Assembly (NCBI RefSeq): GCF_024763615.1
Contig: NC_077224.1
Coordinates: forward strand, 79,122,712-79,186,711
Origin: Phlebotomus papatasi
Lineage: Eukaryota > Arthropoda > Insecta > Diptera > Psychodidae
DNA: 64,000 nt
Direction: 5' to 3'
The translations under genes were made by a program, and so were the position numbers. The notes under the pieces are model-generated. The model did not search any database. It saw only the letters and a program-made list of their open reading frames with translations, and was not told where the DNA came from. This document shows, in pieces, positions 56,417-64,000 of this stretch; within the stretch, counting starts at the first letter, position 1, and every line of letters begins with the position of its first letter.

Positions 56417-56638
56417 TAGAGGAATGTTGGCATGGTTCGAACAGAGTGAACCTTCAAACAACGCAAATTTTCTCTTGTTTTACAAAGAGCTAGTTCGTCA
56501 TTTTTTAGCCATAAGATAGATAATTATTAAGCTCATGAGACGAGATGAGAAATAGTAAGTCAGCTCTTTGCAAACAAGGAGAAAATTCACATCGTTTGCA
56601 GGTTCACTCTGTGTAAACCATGCCTACATTCCGCTAAT
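56417..56638. mobile_element. MITE related to the 17.5-20.4 kb pogo-like element
   Basis: TA-flanked palindrome of about 220 bp. The left end TAGAGGAATGTTGGCATGGT and right end CCATGCCTACATTCCGCTA are inverted, with second arms ACAGAGTGAACCTTCAAAC against GCAGGTTCACTCTGTGTAAA, and a third inner pair around CAAAGAGCT. The right arm sequence (GTCAGCTCTTTGCAAACAAG, GAGAAAATTCACATCG) matches 20288-20330 inside the pogo-like element, so it is probably mobilised by the same transposase. Confidence 0.75.
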
Positions 56639-56661
56639 AACTGCAGCAACTAATAACTTAG

Positions 56662-57558
56662 AAAATTGCCAAGGGGTAACTCATTCCCATTTTTTCTGAC
56701 AAGGGTTTCTGGTTTCTAGGGTTTCGCGATGCAAAAAGTGGGTTTCTCGGGTTACGCGATGCAGACATTCGGTTTCTCGGGTTTCACGATGCAAAGAGTG
56801 GGTTTCTCGGGTTTCACGATGCAAAGAGTGGGTTTCTCGGGTTTCGCGATGCAATTCTTGGGTTTCTCGGGTTTTGCGATGCAATTCTTAGGTTTCTCGG
56901 GTTTCGCGATGCAATTTTTGGGTTTCTTGGGTTGCGCGATGCAGACATTGGGTTTCTCGGGTTTCGCGATGCAAAAAGTGGGTTTCTCGGGTTACGCGAT
57001 GCAGACATTCGGTTTCTCGGGTTTCACGATGCAAAGAGTGGGTTTCTCGGGTTTCGCGATGCAATTCTTGGGTTTCTCGGGTTTTGCGATGCAATTCTTA
57101 GGTTTCTCGGGTTTTGCGATGCAATTCTTAGGTTTCTCGGGTTTCGCGATGCAAAAAGTGGGTTTCTCGGGTTTCGCGATGCAAAAAGTGGGTTTCTCGG
57201 GTTACGCGATGCAGACATTCGGTTTCTCGGGTTTCACGATGCAAAGAGTGGGTTTCTCGGGTTTCGCGATGCAATTCTTGGGTTTCTCGGGTTTTGCGAT
57301 GCAATTCTTAGGTTTCTCGGGTTTCGCGATGCAATTTTTGGGTTTCTTGGGTTGCGCGATGCAGACATTGGGTTTCTCGGGTTTCGCGATGCAAAGAGTG
57401 GGTTTCTCGGGTTTCGCGATGCAATTCTTCGGTTTCTTGGGTTTTGCGATGCAATTCTTAGGTTTCTCGATGCAAAAAGTGGGTTTCTCGGGTTTCGCGA
57501 AGCGTTTCTCGGACAATTGACGAGGGTTTCTCAAAATGAGTTACCCCTTGAAAACTGC
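56662..57558. mobile_element. hAT-like non-autonomous element carrying a minisatellite
   Basis: A perfect 15-bp inverted repeat, CAAGGGGTAACTCAT at 56670-56684 and ATGAGTTACCCCTTG at 57536-57550, encloses the array. Immediately outside, AAAATTGC (56662-56669) and AAAACTGC (57551-57558) are 8-bp direct repeats with one mismatch. An 8-bp target duplication and a CA-starting end are hallmarks of hAT transposons. Almost all of the 881-bp interior is the 30-bp tandem array. No transposase is present. Confidence 0.75.
56714..57515. repeat. 30-bp minisatellite, about 26 units, with higher-order pattern
   Basis: The unit is about GGGTTTCTCGGGTTTCGCGA plus TGCA and a six-base variable tag. Tags (AAAAGT, GACATT, AAGAGT, ATTCTT, ATTTTT) recur in a fixed order, so blocks of 7-8 units are themselves repeated at 210 and 240 bp, and one block pair is 420 bp apart. 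Because 30 is a multiple of 3 the array is open in several frames on both strands; the plus frame gives ten-residue repeats such as GFSGFAMQFL and the minus frame RETRETHSLH. No start context, signal peptide or splice support suggests that any is translated. GC content is far above the flanks. Confidence 0.93.
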
Positions 57559-58542
57559 TTTTATTTGAGAATCAAACACATTGACATGATTGTAATCTAA
57601 CTGTATAACCATTCGATAAATTATTGAGCAAATCATTTGTATCTTTTGGAAATTATTTACCAACTTCATTAAAATAGAAATTTTGTAATTGAATTAAGGA
57701 AATCTTGCCCATCCAATTGAGATTTAAGAAAAATTTAATTATACTCCCAAAAATTTCTCCCTATAACAAGCAGGAAAAGCCAGAAAATTGAATGGAGATG
57801 GACAATTTCATTACTTTAATTATCTCTTTATAATTTTCTGTGGGAAAAAGGCCATGATTGTGTTTGTTGAGAATGCGGTTTTAAAAAGTGCTTTCATGTG
57901 CGGTTTTAGCGTTTTTGGGAAAATTACTTAACATGGGGGATTCTACTTTTGCCATCAAACCCCTATCTGAAACATTGTGCTGTTTAACAATTTGCAATCA
58001 AGATTGGGGAAAGTTGGAATGCAATAGATGAGCTGCCAGCCTAAAAAGCTGGACCGAGCAGGGATGAGCAGACAATCAGATTACGGCAATGAATCGTGAA
58101 AACCCCCAGTACTAGGGTTAACGTTGGCGTTTTTGGAGGAGGGATTCTCGAATGAATATGATAATTGCTTGGAGGTATTTTGAAGGTTTGCGAAATAATT
58201 CACGGTGTCGGAATGGGTGGAGAATTCCGCCCCCTAATCATTAAAAGCCAGCCAATACACGTCCAAGTTTAAAATTATGCGAAGAGGGAGTTAAACGACT
58301 TGTTGGTTGTTTTGTTGTCTAATCGTGATACAATGTTTATCTTCTGATCTACAGTCACATGCCATCATGGCTATGTGAAATCTCTATCAATGGTTACAAC
58401 CCTCGATGCACAACGCAAATGAAAAGTTCATCCACCAGGTAATAGGTACCTCTTACCCCAGTACATCTTTGAGACACATTCACATTGACGGTCAGATTCT
58501 CTTCGACCATGTCAAAGACGCATAGTTTTTCTCATTACTCGC
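57559..58542. other. Unrecognised, moderately AT-rich DNA
   Basis: No transposon ends or coding regions were identified. The stretch 57900-58540 has balanced composition and looks unique; nothing more can be said. Confidence 0.45.
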
Positions 58543-58650
58543 ATAGGGTAAAATGGTACAAGTTGGACAGGGCATTTTTTCTTGATAAATTTAGTACTTC
58601 ATTTTTATTTGTTTATTTTTAGTGCTTTAGTTTTTATAATTTGGTTCCTT
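58543..58650. mobile_element. Left half of the TAGGGTAAAGTGGTAC MITE
   Basis: Starts ATAGGGTAAAATGGTACAAG and follows 23518-23630 closely (TTGATAAATTTAGTACTTCA, GTGCTTTAGTTTTTATAATT, GGTTCCTT). It lacks the short AATTGTACAATTTGGAC segment of the complete copy. It ends abruptly at CCCAGCAAAC (58651), which is the edge of the next repeat, so that repeat probably inserted into or replaced the right half. Confidence 0.8.
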
Positions 58651-59880
58651 CCCAGCAAACATTTTCTTACGATTATTGGAACTTAACGTAATGAAACTGC
58701 AATTTGTATGTTATTAAAGTTACTTCCAGCATGAATCACTCCAACAACATACATTTTATGTTATTAACAGGTTAGTTAATAACGTAAAAAACAAAACTGT
58801 AATTGTTTCGAAAGCATTATTACAGAAAAGTTTTGTTTTTTCCTAATTAGAAAAATGATGTCAGGAAAACATAATCTTTGAATTGCTAATTTACATGATT
58901 CTTCTTCTTCTTAAGTTTTCCTTCAGCAATTAAAAATGCATATCTAGAGAAAAAAGAGTGGAAAATAGCGTTGATTAGCACCAAATCCAAACAAGTTTTT
59001 ATTATCTTGCTTCCTGGAATATGCACTTTTGATTGTTAAAGCATAATTGAAAGAAAAAGCAATCTGTGGGCACTGTACTTGATTATTACTTTTGTGACCA
59101 CAAAAGTTCCGTTTTTGTGACATAATTCTTCCAATCTTCTGTATTGGAAAAAATTAAGTCATGAAAATGTAAGTTTTGCATTGTTAAATTACACTATTCT
59201 TCTTCTTCTTCAATTTTGCTTCAAGAACTAAAATTGGATAAATAGCGTGAAAAAACATTGATTAGAAACAAATTAAAGCTATTTTATGCCTATTTACTTC
59301 TTGGAATATGAAATTTTAACTGTTGAAGCATAATTGAAAGAAGAAGCACCCGTGAATACTGTGACACAATTGAGTAAAAAATTGTAATTTTTAGTGCAAA
59401 ACTTACGTTTTTATGACACATTTCCTCCACGATTTAAGTTATGGTAATTTCTCTGCAAGGAAACTTTCATGATAGAATTTCTTCTAGGGAATTTTTGTTT
59501 TTAATAAGAAAAACGCTATTCTCCACTTTTGAAGTTCTTTTGTATTTATCAAAGTTGAGTTTTAATTTGTTTCGCTGTTATTTCAAGTAAAATTAAGGTA
59601 GAAGAAATTTATTTGGAAACTCAAGACAATGTTAACGTCGTGGTTCCGGAATGGAGAATAGCTCGATCATATTCAAAACGTAATTTTTTAGAATTACACT
59701 TCAGAAAATATAACATTTTTCTGACGTTCATGATACGAAGTGACTCCATTAGTTTTGGCTCTCGCTGAAGTTTACCACCCGATGGCGCTGTACGCACTAT
59801 TATTGTAACTGAAGTTTACCACGCGATGGCGCTGTACGCACTATTATTATGACAACCCCATAGCAAATAACACGGTATGA
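58651..59880. repeat. Composite repeat with internal duplications
   Basis: Begins CCCAGCAAACATTTTCTTAC. Two related blocks of about 300 bp follow (58860-59120 and 59160-59410), each with CTTCTTCTTCTT, a 'TTTGCTTCAAGAACTAAAA'-type stretch, TTGATTAG, GGAATATG and GAAGCATAATTGAAAGAA. At 59765-59852 a 44-bp unit, CTGAAGTTTACCAC followed by CGATGGCGCTGTACGCACTA, is present twice. The part 59640-59790 recurs inverted at 63720-63930. The whole may be one non-autonomous element. Confidence 0.55.
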
Positions 59881-60300
59881 GAATCAGTAGCGGACAATTC
59901 CAAGGAATTAGTCCTCTATTTTCTTTGGGATATTCTACAGATTTATCCATTGAATATTTTCACAGGAATTTCGGTGTATATAAAATCATGGAGATTTTCA
60001 GAGTTATTTAGTGGATTTTTGCACCTGAATAAACTAGTGAAGAAATCCAGCTGCCAAATATACCTAATGATTTTATTTCCAAATATTACAGAAATGATAG
60101 ATATGTCATGGATTTAGATATTTTTATTAAACTTGCGGTCACAAACTTATCATTTTGTTTAGATAAACAAAAAGCATTATATAAAAAAATATTTCTTTTT
60201 TGAAAATACCCACTCAATGTAATAAAAATTCTCATAAATTTTAGATTTTCAATCTATTTAATGTAATAATTTTAAAATTATCTACACAAAAATGCTGCGT
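59881..60300. other. AT-rich spacer
   Basis: No feature recognised between the composite repeat and the solitary long-repeat arm. Confidence 0.5.
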
Positions 60301-60304
60301 CTCA

Positions 60305-60935
60305 TTACACTATGCAACACGGCTTTGCTTTAATGGTCTCACATGGCACGTTTGATAGAGTCGAGTCCCCTGATTAAGAACATGCTTTTAGTTTTGCTCA
60401 ATCACCTATCAATTATTTTTAATTCATACTTTTATATTTTTTTCTGCTTTGCCTTACATTATTTGTTATATCTCAGGTTCTGGTGAACAGAACTTAAAAC
60501 TCGTAGGTTCGTTGGAAAGGTCATTAGTTGTGCTTCAATTTTGATTATTACAAAAAACTTTCTAAAGCCACTCCTTCAGGGTGTAAAATTGGAATTTCTC
60601 TAAAAATTTCCAAAAAATTGTCTTAAAGAGAGGTTTTAAAAATTTGTATAAAATAAACTAAACAAAATATTAAAAAATCATTGACACCAGACGATAGGCA
60701 ACACTTAGGACTACAATTTTGCTCATCTAAGACACTGGGCTCTGATCACTCTAAAAGCCTCATTTGTTGGTTTTTGTCATTTTCTAAAAATATGAAATAT
60801 ATATTTTAGGACAAATTCCCTGAAGATAACTGAGAAAATATTTTTAAAACTTATGTGAACCATACATAAATGTTGAAATTATTCTTTAAATCGATCGGGA
60901 GACCATCAACGTAATTTTCACTTCCATCCCAAATC
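60305..60935. mobile_element. Solitary arm of the 9.6-11.1 kb long inverted repeat
   Basis: Starts TTACACTATGCAACACGGCT and follows the left arm of 9641-10283 in order through GTTTGATAGAGTCGAGTCCC, CTGCTTTGCCTTACATTAT, ATATCTCAGGTTCTGGTGAA, TATAAAATAAACTAAACAAA and GTTGGTTTTTGTCATTTTC to GATCGGGAGACCATCAACG. Identity by eye is clearly lower than that between the two arms at 9.6-11.1 kb. No inverted partner follows; the sequence runs into unrelated DNA after about 60935. Confidence 0.85.
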
Positions 60936-61394
60936 CCAAAATGCGCAAACATAACCTCAAAACTGTATTATTATTTTCTTCTACATATTGTCTAAATCAA
61001 AGTGTGCTGTGGGAAAACTTTTTTTTTTCAATAATCTCGAAAACACTTTCAACAATAGAATCCCAGAAGTTACCCGGAAAAGTGAATTTGTGAATTTTCA
61101 GAATTTCAGCAAAATTGGAGGAAAACTTGTGGATAGGGATCTGGTTTAGAAGAAGGACTTATGATCAGGAACAGGAACATTGACAGCTCTTTTGCTATAC
61201 TTGGGACGAGGCTCCTAGTTACGAATTTACTTCTCCGAGTAGTTACTGAGATTTGTCTATTGAGAGTGTTTTTGAGATTATTACGAAAAAATAACTTTCC
61301 TCACAGCAAACTGTGAATATCACACAATATTTTTAGATAAAATAAAGACAAAGTTTTGCGATTATGTTCGCGCATTCCGGAAAGTAAATAATAG
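60936..61394. other. Unrecognised DNA
   Basis: An inverted pair, AAATCCCAAAATGCGCAAAC near 60945 and TTATGTTCGCGCATTCCGGA near 61362, might mark the ends of a roughly 430-bp element; the match is too short to be certain. AACTTTTTTTTTTCAATAATCTC... and its approximate complement near 61270 support inverted structure. Confidence 0.4.
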
Positions 61395-61700
61395 AGATGC
61401 CAGAGGGTCCGGCAACTTCCTCTTTTCCATCCATGTTATAAACCATGAAGCACGGAGCAAATGTACTGAAGAAGACTTCAAGAAAACACCGATGCGTTAA
61501 CTTCCGGAAATTTCTAGAGAAAAATCATTGAAAATATTCCTTTAAAACTAGATCGAAATTTATTAAATAAAAACGACATCTAAAAAAAACACTCTTCCTT
61601 CGTTCTTTTTTTTTGAAAAAATTTCCACAAAAATGCGCTAAATACTATACCAGAAACTTTCTTGCTTTTTTTCAGCAGTGAAACAACAAATTTTCTATCA
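61395..61700. repeat. Dispersed repeat family G, copy 2
   Basis: From GATGCCAGAGGGTCCGGCAA to CAACAAATTTTCTATC, parallel to 12150-12470 with conserved order of TCTTTTCCATCCATGTT, CACCGATGCGTTAACTTCC, GGAAATTTCTAGAG and AATATTCCTTT. Same orientation as the 12 kb copy. Confidence 0.65.
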
Positions 61701-61833
61701 AACTTGTCAAAAATAGGAATTTTTCTTTCAAACATTTTTGAAATTTTTGATGAAACCAGCTTTAATGTGTAGACACAGTTGATTGATACAAAACAATAAA
61801 ACATTAAAAAATTGTCTTCCAGGAAAAATATAT

Positions 61834-62930
61834 TTAACCCTCTAACGAGTAAGACCGCTTCCAGGCGGCCATTCTATAAATCACATTTACTGCGATAATA
61901 TTACTTATTTGAAGTTGAAATATCTACAGTGTCCTCAGTTATAGTCTTACTAACTTATTTTCTGAAGTTGAACTCATTTTGACCTTTCGTTTGCTTACAA
62001 TCTTCAGTTATGTGTGACAGGGCAGAGAAAAAACAACAAAATGTCGCCCGCGACATTTTGCGTTTTCAAATGCAAAAAAGATTGTTTTAAAGTAATCTAA
62101 CTGTAGTAAGAATCTTATTTTCCGAAAGATATGTTCTTCTATTTTGTATATTTCAATTGATAAGTGTGAAAAAACTAGTAGTAAGAGTTTTAGAAGAAAA
62201 AAAGGAAGACCGCCTGTGGGCGGTCTTATCCGTTCAAGGGTAAAATTTTCAAAAATTACCGATTTTTTTATTTAATTGTTTTGGTTGCTCTAGTAAAATA
62301 TATTATTATTAATTTCCAAGATATTAATAATGGAAAACAATTCAGATTACACGAAGACTGTCCAGAATGAGTAAAATGGTCGACTTCTGCGAATTAATCG
62401 AAATTGATAAAGAAACAGACTTCAACAGTGATGATGAGTTCCCTAATTCGTCCTTTAATGCCCCAGATCGTGAAATAAAACCAGAAGATGAGCAATATAT
62501 TTCAAAGGACCTTCAAATTATACAAGAAAGTGACGTTTTCATAGCTGATCTGTGACCTATTCGGTAAAAATCAGTCTTATTGAAACATCTTAAGCTTCAT
62601 TAACGTCTAATTATAAAAATTATAAACGTTTTTTCCTAAAAATTATCATTTCTTGGATAATCATAAAACATTCATCCATAAAAAACGTTTAAAATTAATT
62701 TATTTTACTATTTGTTCACTATTTTTCAATTAAAATATTTCAGTCTTTTTATGCCTTAAACCGATGTGAACGCCTCCAGGCGGTCTTTACCTATTCTCAC
62801 CTGGCGCCCAAACGGAAAGAGATAATGAAGAATTGATGGTATTTTTGAGTTCAGTGGGCCATTAATAACCCTAGACAAAATTATTTAACTAATTTTTTGG
62901 ATATTAAAGAAAACACCGTTAGAGGGTTAA
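61834..62930. mobile_element. piggyBac-type deletion derivative, 1.09 kb
   Basis: TTAA stands at both borders (61834-61837 and 62927-62930), and the ends CCCTCTAACG and CGTTAGAGGG are perfect 10-bp inverted repeats. The words AAGACCGCTTCCAGGCGGCC (about 61850), AGACCGCCTGTGGGCGGTCT (about 62206) and GAACGCCTCCAGGCGGTCTT (about 62769) are GACCGCC-type palindromes near the ends and inside. A short transposase-like N-terminus lies in the middle. Its size and missing catalytic region mark it as non-autonomous. TTAA specificity plus CCC ends are classic piggyBac features. Confidence 0.88.
62367..62555 (+). pseudogene. piggyBac-like transposase N-terminal remnant
   Basis: Between the ends described above an ATG-initiated frame of 62 codons begins MSKMVDFCELIEIDKETDFN and is markedly acidic (SDDEFPNSS, REIKPEDEQY). 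This acidic, aspartate-rich N-terminus is typical of piggyBac transposases, whose DDD catalytic domain would follow but is absent. It ends in FIADL and a stop. No other domain is visible, so the assignment rests on composition and on position within a TTAA element. Confidence 0.5.
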
Positions 62931-63719
62931 AATATAATTTTTATTTAATTGTGTAAATGAAGTGATCAATGTTTCTTTTATGTTGAAATAATTTTCTAAA
63001 TATCATAAACATTCTTTTTTATACCAGCAATATCTTAACATATATCACAATATAAAATAATTGTTTTCACTAAAGGAGTTTTACAAGTTCAGTAGTGAAA
63101 ATACAATCATTCATACTACTGAAATATTTAAACTACTCTAGATTTGTATTACTGAAATGAAACTATATTTAAATGTGATTTTTACCATGTCGAATATATC
63201 TGAAGGAATTGTCCTCAGACATGTCCGTGGACTGTCCGACGATCCATTTTTTCATGGGGTGTGACATAGAACAGCCATTGAAATTTCTACTGTGTGAATT
63301 CAATGACAATCATCCTCGATTATTTACACCATCTTCAGCTATTTTTGATCAAATATAGGTATTCTTAAGGGTTTAGGATATTTTAGAATTGATCCTAAAA
63401 AAAATTGAGTAAATTTCAATATTTTTGCCACTGAAAAATTATTTTAAAAACATTTTTCTGCTGCGGAGATGTTTTTAGGGACGTATTAACAAATTCTCTA
63501 CCGAGGGAAGGTATTGGCATGTTCTTTTTAATATATAAAGACCATAAAATATTGCGATGATTGTGATGGGAAATAATAATTATTCGATTGAATGACTGCA
63601 AATAATGTTCTATCCATGACAAAGATTATTATTATAATATAGCCATGACAGGATAATATTCTACTAGCCAAGACAATATTATTTTTATAATAATACATTT
63701 TGTTATATTCGTATAATTT
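62931..63719. other. AT-rich DNA without features
   Basis: Overlapping minus-strand frames at 63416-63722 have no domain. GGCATGTTCTTTTTAATAT and similar AT-rich words dominate. The region 63540-63710 has several ATAATATT-type short inverted words. Confidence 0.45.
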
Positions 63720-64000
63720 CACACAACGCCATCAGGCGGCGAACTTCAAAAAAAAAAAGCTAAAGAAATACAAAACTAACATAATGATTGCATTATATGA
63801 GTGTAAGTAAAAATGTTATATTTTCGTAAGTTAAATTCCATGACGTTAGTTTCTTTGGGAAAATTACGTTTTGAATATCATCGAGCTATTCCCCATACCC
63901 GGAACCTTGATGTCAGTGAGGTGTTATTCGTCCGAATTCGAGCACATAAGAATAACGTTATTTCCTGATATTTTGCTACATGGGTTGTGCTTAAAAACAA
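63720..64000. repeat. Inverted partial copy of the 59.6-59.9 kb repeat
   Basis: Read on the minus strand, this contains GGTTCCGGGTATGGGGAATA, GCTCGATGATATTCAAAACG, TAATTTT, then GAAAATATAACATTTTT and finally TGAAGTTCGCCGCCTGATGG with CGTTGTGTG. The same order occurs on the plus strand at 59640-59800 (GGTTCCGGAATGGAGAATAG ... TGAAGTTTACCACCCGATGG). The copy is cut off by the end of the window. Confidence 0.75.

Noticed and set aside
56714..57515. CRISPR-like array
   Set aside because: Regular 30-bp periodicity, but the repeats are contiguous with no unique spacers, and the organism is eukaryotic.
56681..57600. Repeat-protein genes on both strands
   Set aside because: The 30-bp unit length keeps several frames open on both strands. 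No start context, exon structure or frame-specific conservation was visible.

Overview
This window is eukaryotic nuclear DNA. It is strongly AT-rich, has no long uninterrupted coding regions, no operon or ribosome-binding-site structure, and is full of transposon remains. The transposon types (jockey-like LINEs, pogo/Tigger, Tc1, piggyBac and hAT-like elements, tRNA-derived SINEs, many TA-flanked MITEs) fit an insect, most likely a dipteran; a phlebotomine sand fly is one guess. That placement is inference and could be wrong at order level.

Layout. 0-6 kb: foldback-type tandem repeats (1.5-2.45 kb), a dispersed repeat in two copies (2.5-3.1 kb), then unrecognised DNA. 6-9.3 kb: a LINE tail, a Tc1 remnant, and a 1.6 kb TIR element carrying a psq-type helix-turn-helix remnant and a nested LINE tail. 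9.6-11.1 kb: an inverted repeat with arms of about 640 bp; a third, solitary arm lies at 60.3 kb. 12-17 kb: small repeats, two kinds of tRNA-derived SINE, a strong hairpin and one short GC-richer ORF. 17.5-20.4 kb: an almost complete pogo-like element with perfect 26-bp TIRs whose catalytic core appears to be missing. 20.9-22.1 kb: a jockey-like reverse transcriptase fragment on the minus strand. 23-34 kb: MITEs, two SINEs with clear target-site duplications (one nested in a MITE), and a TTAA-flanked element with a Tc1-type MITE inside it. 35.5-38.3 kb: the best trace of a host-type gene, a THAP zinc-finger domain split by an intron and damaged by a frameshift and a stop, followed by two exon-like segments. 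39-49 kb: more MITEs and two LINE 3' fragments. 50.1-51.1 kb: a Tc1-type element with IR/DR ends. 53.2-54.7 kb: a Tigger-like transposase pseudogene whose short deletion derivative lies at 37.66 kb. 56.7-57.55 kb: a 30-bp minisatellite enclosed by hAT-like terminal repeats. 61.8-62.9 kb: a piggyBac-type deletion derivative. The last 280 bases hold an inverted copy of a repeat also present at 59.6-59.9 kb.

Overall this looks like intergenic or large-intron DNA that has been built by repeated, nested transposon insertion. I found no intact protein-coding gene, no functional tRNA or rRNA, and no CRISPR array. The interest lies in parent/derivative pairs of transposons, the nesting order, the minisatellite-bearing element, the long inverted repeat and the decayed THAP gene.
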